A stretch of 64,000 nt of DNA from Perca fluviatilis (taxonomy: Eukaryota; Chordata; Actinopteri; Perciformes; Percidae). Below the pieces are notes generated by a model. That model saw only the letters and a program-made list of their open reading frames with translations. It was not told where the DNA came from and did not search any database. The translations under genes and the position numbers were made by a program. Of this stretch, positions 50,720 through 61,754 are shown piece after piece. The stretch spans positions 29,978,383-30,042,382 of the forward strand of contig NC_053119.1 of NCBI RefSeq assembly GCF_010015445.1, in the 5' to 3' direction. Each line of letters starts with the position of its first letter. Position 1 is the first letter of the stretch.

Positions 50720-52060
50720 CTAAACTCTGTAGCCCTCCTGCTCCATTCTGGTGATCTCGGAGACAAGCAGGTCCTTCTTCTCCTTGTCTGCTCTAGACTA
50801 TAAGCTGAGTTGGTCACAACATCCGAGGCATGCCCGCCCTGTCTGGACCCTGCCCATCATCTCCTGGTTTTGCAGTCTGCTCACCACCTTCTGCACATCT
50901 ACTCAGCCCTCCATTTCCTTTCTGTTGCCATTCGGACATGCGCATCCCTCACTGCCTTGTCGAAGGAGTCCCTTAACTCCATTACCAGTCTCGACTTCTC
51001 CTGCATGTATCAGAGGGTGATAAAATTCAGGGGTATGCAGTGAGTTCCAATGTAAGTATAGGCCTGCTGCAGAGAAGCACCATGGGAGCCCTATTGCAGA
51101 TGAAGAAGTTGGCCTTAGCATCCATCCTGCTTATGGCTAAGGCAACTTCACACATCTTCAGAGTCCACATTATCCTTGGGTACAATGTGAAGTTGTAGCT
51201 GGCTTGAGTCTATCTTGGCCAGGCCTTCTGACAGCTGCTGAAGGATAATTTTGCCCATCCCCTTGTCTGAGAGGCTAGCTGTGCATCGCCTTTCCAAGTT
51301 CAGATATGCTGATCTGTGATGAGGGATGTTTTCCACTCCGATGCTGAAGGTGACCTTGTCGTTTTGCTCCCCTTTCTTGACGGATGGCCTCAAACTTTGC
51401 CATAAATAGGATAGGGGAGATGGAGCATCCCATAACAATCGGTAATTTCAACTGCTGCCAGCAAAAGGTGAAGTTCTGCATCATGAAGCACATCTACATG
51501 TCCTGGAAGTAGGTCATTACCATGGCCTCCCTTTGGGATAGAAACCACCACTGCCCTTTGCCACACAGATGGGATGCTCTTCTTGGTCCAGGCAACTCTC
51601 ATGAGGATCCATAGGAGCTTCAGCCCTCTTGGACAGTTATTATACAACTTGTACAGTATTCTAATGCTGATGCTGATATTGCTAGCATGATCACCTGCCG
51701 GACCTCAATGAGTTTGGGTAGTGATGCATCAAACAGGGCAGATGGTTCTGGAGGCTTCGGTATGTAGTCTGGTGGGCCTAGGGGCTCGTTCCTTGAAGGG
51801 TCGCTGTACTGAGTGTGCATGCATTCCTCTAGCTCTTCTTTAGAGGCTTCCAGTGTTCCTCTGGCTTTTCCTTTCAGGAGCCCACATGCGTAGCGGAATG
51901 GATTCTTGAAGAAGTTTGCAGTCTTCTTCTCTTTCCTTTTCTTTCATCGCCAGATGTGCTCTGCCCTCCCTAGGTTGGCAAGCCTTAATCTGCCAGCGCT
52001 TTCAGTGGGTGATCAGGTTTATCTTGACATAAAGGACTGAGAAGTCTATCAAAACGAAGC
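50720..52060 (-). pseudogene. R2-type non-LTR reverse transcriptase relic
   Basis: Minus-strand pieces in shifting frames read GPPDYIPKPPEPSALFDASL (51820-51620), CPRGLKLLWILMRVAWTKKS then IPSVWQRAVVVSIPK (51647-51390), LKLPIVMGCSISPILFMAKF (51493-51275), and SVKKGEQNDKVTFSIGVENI with ASLSDKGMGKIILQQLSEGL (51438-51148). These match the order of a fish RT family commonly annotated as R2-like. The segment with the catalytic Asp motif is deleted or unreadable. Many frameshifts show it is old. Confidence 0.7.
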
Positions 52061-52150
52061 AAACAGCTGGGTGGCGCCATTACCAATCCGCTCCACCAGG
52101 CAGTGCCTTCCAAGTAACAAAGAGCAAGCAATGAAGCATCTTTATTCTCT

Positions 52151-52755
52151 CAATTCAATTCAATTCAATTTTATTTATAGTATCAAATCATAACAAGAGT
52201 TATTAGTGTGCATTTAGTGTGACAGTGGCAAGGAAAAACTTCCTTTTAGGGAGAAACCTCGGGTGGTGAGGAAAACTTCCTTTTAGGGAGAAACCTCGGA
52301 CAGACCCAGGCTCTTGTTAGGCGGTGTCTGGCGGTGCCGGTTGGGGGTGTGATGAACAGTGGCAATAATAGTCTCAATAAAGATAATGGAACTATGACTA
52401 CAAATAGTTGTTGTAGTAGTTCATGGCGTAGCAGGGCACTGCAGGGCATAGCAGGACGTAGCAGGGCACTGCAGAACGTAGCAGAGCGTAGCAGGGTGTA
52501 ACAGTGCATAGCCGGGCACGGAGCAGGACCACGGCTACAGCTGCAACCATGATTTAGGTGCCACCCTAATCCAAGGAAAACTGCTGGGCGAAAAAAACAA
52601 AACATAAGGACTCCGGGGAATAAGCTCCCCAGAGCTAAATTAGTAACAAGCATTTCTGGGACATGGATGCACACAGATGGAAAGAAAGAGGAGAGAGGAG
52701 TTCAGTGTGTCAACGGAAGTCCCCCGGCAGTCTAAAACTATAAAAGCATAATTAA
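52151..52755 (-). mobile_element. L2-like LINE 3' UTR (minus strand)
   Basis: It begins with the inverse (TTCAA)n tail at 52151 and runs through GAGAAACCTCGGACAGACCC and ACTCCGGGGAATAAGCTCCC, the inverse of 49490-50161. A duplicated AACTTCCTTTTAGGGAGAAA near 52230 and 52267 marks a short internal repeat. It directly precedes the BEL/Pao relic. Confidence 0.9.
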
Positions 52756-52829
52756 GAGCTGGTGCAAGGCAAACCCGAGCCAGTTCTATAAGGGTTGGTA
52801 GATCTGGAAAACACTGGACAGAAAACATT

Positions 52830-55092
52830 ACATGAGGAAGCAGTACATTGACTTCATGCAGAAAATGTTGGAAAACGAGCATTCAGAGCCTGCTCCTCCA
52901 CTGAAGAAACATAAAGAACACTGGTACTTACCGTCATTCGGCATATATCACCCTCAGAAACCTTACCAGCTAAGAGTGGTATTTGATTCAAGTGCTGAAT
53001 ATGAAGGAGTGTCCTTAAACAAAGTGCTGCTTAGTGGTCCTGATTTGAACAACAGCCTTTTGGGGGTCCTACGTTTCAGAAAAGAATCTGTTGCATTCAC
53101 AGCTGATATACAGCAAATGTTTTATTGTTTTGTTGTACACAAAGACCACAAAAACTACCTCATGTTCCTTTGGTATGAAGACAATGATCTCAGCAAGAAG
53201 GCGAGGGACTACAGAATGAAAGTCCATGTGTTTGGAAATAGTCCCTCAACAGCCGTGGCTATTTATTGCATGAGGCGCGCTGCGGCAGAGGGTGAGAGAG
53301 AGCATGGCGCTGATGCCAAGCAGTTTGACTAAGACATTTTTATGTTGATGATGGACTTGCATCTGCATCAACCCCTGAAGAAGCGATTGACATCCTAACA
53401 AGATCACAGAAGATGCTAGCTGACTCCAACCTGAAATTTCACAAGACAGCATCCAACAGCCACAAAGTTATGGAAGATGTTCGAGCTGATGAGCGGGCCA
53501 AGGATCTGAAGGATTTGGACCTTAGGTCAGATGATCTCCCCTTACAGTGCAGCTTGGGGGTCCTGTGGAACCTGGAAACAGACAGTTTCACATTCAAAGT
53601 GTCTCAAGAGGAAAGACTATACACTAAGAGAGGTGTTTTGGCCACAGTCAACAGTTTGTATAACCCCTTAGGATTTGTGGCTCCAATAACAACGCAGGGA
53701 AAAGCTCTCCTTCGTGAACTCTCAGCTGAGCAGAATGACTGGGATTTTCCTTCAGAAAAGGAGGAATGGAGTAGGTGGAAAGAATCATTGAAAGATCTCC
53801 AACGTCTCCAGATAGCAAGGTGCTATGTTCCGTTCCCACAGTCCTCTGCTCAAATAAAAGACCTGTGCATCTTTTTGGATGCCTCCATAACGGCAATTGG
53901 AGCCATTGCCTACTTAAAGTCTATCGACAGTGAAGGTCAGCGGTACATTGGATTCATTATGGGCAAATCTAAACTAGACCCACAACCCGCACATACCGTC
54001 CCACGACTAGAGTTGTGCACAGCTGTTCTAGCTGTGGAGCTTTATGAGCTAGTCAGAGATGAGATAGACATTAACGTGGATGCTGTGAAATTCTTCACAG
54101 ACAGTAAGATCATCCTTGGATACATTCACAACATCACTAGGAGATTTTACACATATGTTGCAAACAGAGTGACTCGCATCTGTAAGACTTCACATCCTGA
54201 ACAGTGGCATTACATCTCTACAGAGAACAATCCAGGCCACCAGACCTGTCCATGCTTCTCACCTTCAACAAACAAATTGGCCCTCGGGACCATCATTCTT
54301 AACACAATCCAATCCAGAGCCAGCCCAGACTGACATTTTCGCTCTAGTGGAACCTGAAATAGTTGTGGAGATACAACCTGATGTAACAACTTTTATCACA
54401 ACTTCAGAAACACACTTAAAGTCACATCGTCTCATCTGTTATCTTCAAATGTGTCATCTGTCATAAGCTCAGAGGAACACTACGGATCCAAAAGATGGCA
54501 GACTTACCAGCTGACAGGCTTTCACCAATGCCACCCTTTACCAACGTTGGACTTGATGTCTTTGGTCCATGGATGGTGATGACACGTAGCACAAGGGGAG
54601 GCAGTGCAGACAATAAAAAGTGCGGGGTACTTTTCACATGCGGTACTTTTCACATGCATGTCATCAAGAGCTGTGCACATTGAGCCTATGGAATTCATGA
54701 CCACATCCAGCTTCATAAATGTATTGAGAAGATTTTTCTCAGTACGTGGACCTGCCAAGCTTCTTCGCTCTGACAGAGGCACTAATTTTATTGGTGCCTG
54801 TAAAGAATTGAAAATCGACCCCAGTGATGCTACATTAAACAGCTACCTTCAGGAGAAAAACTGCAAATGGCAGTTTAATCCCCCACATTTCTCACACATG
54901 GGTGGATCGTCGGAAAGACTCATCGGGATAGCCATGCAGATCCTGGATGCCATGCTTCTTCAGTCTGTACATACTCTGCTCACACATGAGGTACTGAGTA
55001 CCTTGATAGCTGAAGTGATGGTAATAATGAATGCCCGACCATTAGTGCCAGTGTCTACCGACCCAGACATACCAACTGTTTTTGTCATATAA
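52830..55092 (+). pseudogene. BEL/Pao LTR-retrotransposon pol relic (RT, RNase H, integrase)
   Basis: The RT begins in the frame 52832-53332 (WYLPSFGIYHPQKPYQLRVV, then FDSSAEYEGVSLNKVLLSGP and FTADIQQMFY). After a frameshift near 53335 it continues with the catalytic FYVDDGLASAS. RNase H motifs FLDASITAIGAIAYLK, PRLELCTAVLAVEL and FFTDSKIILGYI follow to 54330. The integrase core lies at 54495-55092, with VGLDVFGPW, LRSDRGTNFIGACKE and a Glu in SSERLIG. At least two frameshifts and a degraded stretch (54330-54490) break it. Gag, protease and LTRs are not recognised. Confidence 0.9.
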
Positions 55093-55189
55093 TATAAAAT
55101 AAGTGGAGCAGCGTGATTGAGCTTTATTTTATAAAATAAATAAGTAAAAATAAATAAGTATACACTTATTTATTTTTTGGCTTTAAACC

Positions 55190-55312
55190 TCTATTGTTTG
55201 CTGTGATTTTCCTATATTGTTTGCTGTGGTTTTCTTATATTGTTTGCTGTGGTTTCTATATATTGTTTGCTGTGATTTTCTTATGTTTGCCGTGGTTTTA
55301 CGTTATATGTGC
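55190..55312 (+). repeat. Tandem repeat of TATTGTTTGCTGTGGTTTTC
   Basis: Five imperfect copies of a roughly 28-bp unit, with the G/A variant in CTGTG(G/A)TTTT alternating between copies. Non-coding. Confidence 0.85.
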
Positions 55313-55478
55313 TGTGGACTATTTATTTTCCTCTCTCTCACAAACTGCAACAATAGACACTAATTGACACACCTGTAGAACCCCGTTCATCATCTCTGAT
55401 TTGCCAGCTGATCAGACCACTCCCAATAAAAGGAGGCTAGATCTCTTACCAGAGGGAACGCGCTGGACGGATGGACGT

Positions 55479-55588
55479 GCTGTGTGCTGTGTGCTGTGTG
55501 CTGTGTGCTGTGTGCTGTGTGCTGTGTGTTGTGTGCTGTGTGCTGTGTGCTGTGTGCTGTGTGCTGTGTGCTGTGTGCTGTGTGCTGT
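55479..55588 (+). repeat. (GTGCTGT)n minisatellite, 7-bp period
   Basis: About 15 near-perfect units, one with a C-to-T change at about 55528. Because 7 is not a multiple of 3 and no unit frame contains a stop, all frames stay open, which creates false ORFs on both strands. Confidence 0.95.
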
Positions 55589-56223
55589 ACGGAGTAGCAG
55601 CGGATTGGATTGCTGAGCTTCTGTTCTCTCGGAGTCACTGCTGGCTGGATCTCTTGTGCCCTGGTGCCGATCCCTAGACTCTGCGATGTCAACGCTCGCA
55701 AAACTCCTACTGAAGGGAAGTGGTCCTTGTTATCCTGCACTGATACATGTTTAGCTTGTTTCGGCATTTGAGCTCGAGCCGTTATTAGTAGATGTCAATT
55801 TCTGTGAAGGTGCCAGACCCAGCAGCTGACGGCAGAGCAGCGGAGCCGCAATACTGTTGATGGGCCTACATGAAATGTATAAAAGGAAAGTCGTCACTTT
55901 TATCACCTGACACTGTTTTGAAATTGCCGGACAAGGATCGGGCTGCGATTGATTTTATAATTTCCTTACTGACAGAAGCAGAGCGGCACCCCGGAATTCC
56001 TGGTCCCGGACTTCTGGATACGGAACGGACTACTTGAAGCACCGTGAGAGCGAGACATTCTGTGCCGGCGGCAGAGGAAAACCCGGAGCTAACTCCAGTC
56101 GGGACTGAACTTGGATAGGCTTTTACCCTGGGACAGAGCATTGAATTATTCCTTGGGTTTAATTGTCTCCTAGGTCTTTACTTGAGATGTTATTTTAATG
56201 TTTTAAACTTAACTTTTAATGGC

Positions 56224-56224
<1 letters not shown>

Positions 56225-56280
<56 letters not shown>

Positions 56281-56281
56281 T
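56225..56281 (+). repeat. (GATA)n microsatellite
   Basis: About 14 uninterrupted GATA units. Confidence 0.97.
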
Positions 56282-57278
56282 TTCTCGCTGTGTTGGTGTG
56301 GCCCGGGAATCTAGTTTTATTTAAAAGTAGCAAACTTCTTCCAAAAGCAGCTGTTACATTTTCACGCCGGCAATGATCTTAACTTAGAAGACCAGTGCTC
56401 TATCGGCATCATCTGGCAACTTTGACCCAGCAAAGCAGAAGTAAAAACAATAAAAGAAGGAACTGTGAAAGTGTTTCTGAGACCAATCTTTGAGATGGTT
56501 GTTCTTTGATCTGAGGGACAGTAAAAAGATGTTCTCTGTATCACTTTTGTGTTAAATCTTTTTTAATATGTTTGTGGCACAACCTTATTGTGCCAGGCAG
56601 TGAGTGTTCTGACCTCTCTGAAGTAAATTAAGAGTTTGGTTTTTTTTTTTAACATTTTGTTAACCTTTTGGCTAACCAGCAGCAATAGCAGAGTGCCAGT
56701 GCTGTTTTCTCCTTCTGCATTTTTTTCTTTCTACATTTTTACTCTTTGTTACAGTTTTACAGTATAAAACAATAAGGAAAGGAAAGTTTCTTTGTCGAAC
56801 CCCAAGAAAAGTTATGCCTTGTGTTTATTACTTTACACTGTTAGCTAACTGTTGGACTTTGAAGAAGCAACTCATTGCAAGGACAGTATACGTTTACTTT
56901 GTTAGTCGATTATCCATTTCAGTCCTATCTAGGTCTGTCATAATTGGGATGTCTAACTGTTTTAGAAATTTGGACTGCATCTGTGTGTTTTCTAGGTATT
57001 CTGATTGATAAAGGGATTGATAGTATTTCCTAAAGGAGGAGTTTGATTGCATTTTTTTAATCCTCAATGCAAGGACTTTGCAAGCTTTATCACCCTGGTC
57101 ATAATAGGACTGTTTCAACTAAAGGAGATTTGCAGTAATGGTTCAAGTAGAGACCAAAACAAGCTCTTTATACTTATCTGAGCTATACTTTTTGGTATAG
57201 TTCTACCTCCAAAGCTTTAGTGGGTCTTTGACTTAAAGCTTGTATATCTTATCACACCCCGAATATAGGCCTTCAAAC

Positions 57279-59284
57279 TAGAGTGTGGATCAGGCCGCAT
57301 TTTTTTGTCCAAGCTCGGCCCGCGTCCGACAGAGCAGTAACCGAACCCGGCCCGAGCCCGACAGGCATTAAAGGAGAACTCCGGGCAATTTTTATGTTTA
57401 TCTTGATCGCTATATGTATAGGAGTACTGTCGATAGCAAAAAAAAAAAGAGCCGAATCGGTGCTAGCAACACGGAGTTGCTGCAGCTAATGCCGAGAGCT
57501 CCCACTCAGCTAAAACAGCAGTTATGGGGGCATAAGATAAAGAGTGCCTTTGTGCCTCTTAACAGACACAAAATGCAATTAAAATGTCTGTGCAACACGA
57601 ACAGGGCCCTTACATGACAACAAGATGCGTTTCGCAACTTAGCCATTGTTTAAATTCACCTACCCTCTTAGCTGCTAGCTGCTCGTTGGGATGAGTGAGT
57701 GTGTTCAGCCAGGCTCGTTAATAATCACCACGCAGCAGTTCCATGTGTATTTGTAGCATATATATCCATTTTGTGTGCTGTCGTTGGTGAATATGAGTCT
57801 CTGCAGTGGCGAATTGTGTGGTAGTTTCCTTAGCCAGGCTAGCAGCCCCGACCGGGCATCCGTCTACTTCCTCCCCGCCTGCCGCTGCCGACAACAATCC
57901 ACAGGCGCACGCTGGTCTGGTGGATGTCCTCCAGAGGACAGTTCATGCTTTCAGCGAAAATTTTTATTCCCCCGAATGCAATTATAGGTAATTGAGCACT
58001 GTAGTGGTTATGATCATATCAGAGACTATGTAACTACATGGAAACAGACCAAATGATGCCTGTTTCTTGTAAAGTAACTAGCATTACAGAAGGCTGTAGC
58101 CTTGCGCTGAAGCCCCGTGGGATTTCAGTTGTAGCAGGAAAAGGTAAACAACGGAGCGTAGTGTGTGAAGAGTGAAGAACGGAGGTGTTCACAAGGGAAG
58201 AAGCTTGGAGTAACGTAACTATGGAGCTAGAGCTAGCCTCCATTAACGCTATTCGTAATAGTATTACAAGAAACGGGCATCATTTGGTCTGTTTCCATGT
58301 AGTTACATAGTCACTGATAGGATCACTTCAGTGCTCAATTACCTATTTATGAGGGGGGAATAAACTAAAAATTTCACCGTGAAAGCATGAACTGTCCTCT
58401 GGAGGACATCCACCAGACCAGCGGGCGCCTGTGGATTGTTGTTGGCAGCGGCAGGCAAGGGAGGCGGGGAGGAAGTAGACGGATGCCCGGTCGGGGCTGC
58501 TAGCCTGGCTAAGGAAACTACCACACAATTCGCCACTGCAGAGACTCATATTCACCAACGACAGCACACAAAATGGATATATATGCTACAATACACATGG
58601 AACTGCTGCGTGATGATTATTACCGGAGCCTGGCTGAACACACTCACTCATCCCAGACGGCAGCTAGCAGCTAAGAGGGTAGGTGAATTTAAACAATGGC
58701 TAAGTTGCTAAACGCATCTTGTTGTCATGTAAGGGCCCTGTTCGTGTTGCACAGACATTTTAATTGCATTTTGTGTCGGTTAAGAGGCACAAAGACACTC
58801 TTTATCTTATGCCCCCATAACTGCTGTTTTAGCTGAGTGGGAGCTCTCGGCATTAGCTGCAGCAACTCCGTGTTGCTAGCACCGATTCGGCTCGTTTTTT
58901 TTTTGCTATCGACAGTACTCCTATACATATAGCGATCAAGATTAACGTAAAAATTGCCCGGAGTTCTCCTTTAAGATATTTATATCCAAGCCCGACACAG
59001 TTAAAATCTCGTTTTTTTTCTCATACTAATGACACATATGTTTGTTTGTGTGGAAAGCCCGCTTTTATTAAGCAACTGTAGGAAGGCATTCGGAAATGTC
59101 AACAGATGAGCGCATCAGCACACACGGGGCAACAAGTGCACGTTAACACAGGCGCACACCTACATAATAAGCTTTTTTAAATTTAAAATGTTCAATGCCT
59201 TATCGCGCTGATGTGACTGAGCCCGGCCCGGCCTGTCGGGTACCGTCGGGTCCCGACGGGCTCAGTTCGGGTATCCATCCTCTA
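57279..59284. mobile_element. hAT-like element with 8-bp duplication, split by a palindrome
   Basis: CTTCAAAC is repeated exactly at 57271-57278 and 59285-59292. The termini TAGAGTGTGGAT and ATCCATCCTCTA are inverted repeats. Both ends carry GC-rich CGGCCCG/CCGACAGG words. Most of its length is the nested TTAA palindrome 57372-58970; the hAT part alone is about 400 bp. Confidence 0.8.
57372..58970. mobile_element. 1.6-kb TTAA-flanked near-perfect palindrome
   Basis: TTAA stands at 57368-57371 and 58971-58974. The arms 57372-58072 and 58264-58970 are inverse copies with a 191-bp loop. The ends read AGGAGAACTCCGGGCAATTT and AAATTGCCCGGAGTTCTCCT. Arm identity is high: a 67-codon frame at 57414-57617 and its mirror at 58928-58725 differ at 2 residues. 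No transposase is recognised, so the frames are probably non-coding by-products. Confidence 0.93.
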
Positions 59285-59409
59285 CTTCAAACACCTCCCA
59301 TTTTATGCCTGCACTTATCTGATCTGTATAAGTAGCTATCAATATTGTCACTGAGAAATTTGACAAATGTTGGGTCTTAAAGCCTCTTTGTTGGGAGTCG
59401 CTATCTAGG

Positions 59410-59770
59410 TAGTCTATATCCTCGCCGATGTCCGTTTCTTTCTTGCTTTCTTTGTGTTGGAATTTTAAACTCCGGTGGATTTATGAGGACTATGGTTAAC
59501 TGTTCCTCAGATCTCTGCAGATAAATCCAGACAGCTAGCTAGACTATCTGTCCAATCTGAGTTTTCTCTCGCACAACTAAAACAACCTTTGAACATACAT
59601 GTTCCACCAAAACAAGTTCCTTCCCCAGGCTATTTTGCAGCGGATCCATGCGGAGCTTAGCACCACCCATGATGATTGTGATTGGTTTAAAGAAATGCCA
59701 ATAAAGCAGAGCACATTTTTCTCCCATCCCAGAATGCTATGTGGACTGGCCAGACCCTCCTCCGCACTGT
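59410..59770. mobile_element. Copy of the TAGTCTCGC-type element (inverse orientation)
   Basis: It starts TAGTCTATATCCTCG and contains AACAAGTTCCTTCCCCAGGC, CATCCCAGAATGCTATGTGG and GGCCAGACCCTCCTCC, the inverse of the family at 22628. The last bases (AAAGCGAGACTA) are missing, so one end is lost. Confidence 0.75.
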
Positions 59771-60307
59771 GGTATCAAAAGACCCTGTAGTCCCCCATAC
59801 ATTCCCACCAGTGAAATGCACAAATATAACCCCCTATGTGCTTACAGTCTTTTTTTCTATTCTACAGTATAGTGAGCACATTATGAAAAATGAATGAATT
59901 ATATGAATCTTAAAAAAAAATTCTATATATATTAGCCTATTAAAACAAATCAGCTTTATTAATATTTAGGCATACCCTTAAACATCCTAAGAACAGCTTC
60001 TTCGGATACAAAATTATATATTTCCCTCCTTTCAATCGAAACAGTATTGTCTCTCAAGTGCTAGTGTGACGTTAAGCCTATGGCGTTGGGCAGTTTTAAT
60101 GACAACATTTTTATTGGTACTATTTAGCAACACAATTGAGAACTATAATGTTCTATTTTTCTTCTGGAGCTGCTCCGACATGGATGGACATGGAGTCATG
60201 CTCCTTTAAGGTACCATTGCATTTATCCCTGTATTCAGCTAAGCTAAAGTACTTAGAACACATACTGTTTACCTTACAGTTCATAATATGGATGTATGGT
60301 ATAAGGT

Positions 60308-60623
60308 AGTCTCGCTTTGCCAGACCCTCCTCCAAATTTGCTAAGCACCGGAGAAAAGCCGTGGTGCCGCTGCAAAATAGGCTCGGAAGGAACTTGTTTT
60401 GGTGGAACATGTGTACACGTGTAAGTCTAGCTAGCAGTCTGGATTTACCCTGAAGAGATCTGAGAAAAGGTTAACCATAGTCCTAAATAGACCAGAGTTT
60501 AAAATGCCAACACAAAGGAAACCAAAGGCAACGGATATCCGGCCTAAATGAGTGAAATCCAGACAATTTTCTGGGAGCAACGGAGCAATCCCGGATGTGG
60601 ACCATCAAGGATATTGACTAGGT
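60308..60623. mobile_element. Copy of the TAGTCTCGC-type element
   Basis: It begins TAGTCTCGCTTTGCCAGACC and ends CATCAAGGATATTGACTA, so both termini are present (about 316 bp). No exact target duplication was found. Confidence 0.75.
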
Positions 60624-60639
60624 AAGGTAAAAAAATATA

Positions 60640-60916
60640 TGAACCTGGCTCTAAAGAAACATCGATGACCAGACTTGAGACATGGAGGGAGGACTTAAAA
60701 GAGGACATTTCGGAAAAGGATTGGTAGGGGGAGACCTGTGACACATCTCAGAAACAGCAAACATTAATTTAAAGATAATCTAATATAATTGGCTGATGCA
60801 GACATACACAACTCCTGTCAAATTAAATAAATACAACAGTAATATACCTGACCTTTGTTTTAAATGCAATGAGGCTAAAGGACCTTTTATGCACTGTGTC
60901 TGGGAGTGTGGGTAGA
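60640..60916 (+). pseudogene. L1-type LINE ORF2 C-terminal fragment
   Basis: MTRLETWREDLKEDISEKDW is followed, after frame breaks, by TPVKLNKYNSNIPDLCFKCN and EAKGPFMHCVWECG ending in TAG. This is the C-terminal CxxC...H...C motif of L1/Tx1-type LINEs. Everything upstream is missing. Confidence 0.7.
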
Positions 60917-61169
60917 GTGTATAGTATAATTTGGGTCTAGTATGACATTACATGCAGTTTCAAATTACAGCATAATTTAGGAATATGGTATCTAATTAGG
61001 CTATAACTGTTTGTTTGTTTACTGCCTAATATCTGTCTTATTACATCTTATTATTGTACTGTAAAATAAAGTGCGGACCTTGTTGCTTATTCACAGATGA
61101 CTTTGTTTGTACGTATCCTGGCGTTTTTTGAGAATACTGCAACGAACAATACATTAAACGTCTCTGTGC

Positions 61170-61373
61170 ATGCTCGTAGCTAGCGCGCCATCCATGGAGG
61201 CCCGCGCCATGGTGTCACGCAGAGTTATAAACAAAGCTTTATGCCAATGTACTGTAGTGGCATACGTTACCATCAGCTACTTTTCGATCTCGGCGACACT
61301 CATTTTTTGGTCTAGTTTAGTCAGCTTTTTCATTGAATCAGAGAGAAACTTTGAGAAAAGGGATACACAATAA
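61170..61373 (+). other. Unassigned 67-codon frame with a hydrophobic segment
   Basis: The frame has a roughly 22-residue hydrophobic stretch (CTVVAYVTISYFSISATLIF). No homology, TATA or poly(A) signal supports it. It may be chance or a transposon piece. Confidence 0.15.
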
Positions 61374-61626
61374 ACATATCTATGTATATACATATATACG
61401 GTATGTATGTATGTACTTTATGTACTGAATTTAAAGAACAGAAAAGAAGAAGCAGGTTTCACTCTGTATGCTGATGTCGTAATGGCATTATCTTATCTGA
61501 CTTGAAACTACAGTTGTCCAGGGCAGATAGATCGGATAGTTCCCATAATGATCTGAAAGAGTAAACACACTGAGGACCATTGTCCTTCGTACTCCAGACA
61601 GAGGCCTTCAGCTGATGATGAAGAGC

Positions 61627-61686
61627 TCCAACTGACCCTCAGATCTGTTGACTCTAAACTGACCTCAGATGTGTTGACTCTAAACT
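61627..61686 (+). repeat. Two 29-bp tandem copies upstream of the TATA box
   Basis: CTGACCCTCAGATCTGTTGA and CTGACCTCAGATGTGTTGAC, each followed by CTCTAAA, lie directly upstream of TATAAATT. The TTGACTC word could be an AP-1-like half site; this is a guess. Confidence 0.6.
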
Positions 61687-61691
61687 AAGAG

Positions 61692-61699
61692 TATAAATT
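61692..61699 (+). promoter_or_regulatory. TATA box of the candidate secreted-protein gene
   Basis: GTATAAATTC lies 56 bp before the ATG at 61755. A transcript start near 61720-61725, in a pyrimidine-rich CTCCACTCTCTCCCTCAC stretch, would leave a 5' UTR of about 30 nt. Confidence 0.5.
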
Positions 61700-61754
61700 C
61701 AGTCTGTGGGGTGAATTGCCTCCACTCTCTCCCTCACTGTCTATTGGGGATCAG

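Larger units (their letters stand above)
55313..57270. other. Intergenic sequence, possible UTR- or LTR-like GC-rich patch
   Basis: Around 55370-56120 the sequence is GC-richer than its surroundings. It has a CCCAATAAAAGGAGGCT word near 55424 followed by the minisatellite. It might be an LTR of an unrecognised element, but no matching second copy is in the window. The rest shows no gene. Confidence 0.3.

Noticed and set aside
55390..55767. 125-codon minus-strand frame with HSTQHTA repeats, and plus-strand CCAVCCVL frames
   Set aside because: Both arise from the stop-free 7-bp minisatellite.
57414..58928. Two similar 67-codon frames on opposite strands
   Set aside because: They are mirror images created by the palindrome; there are no gene signals or recognised domains.
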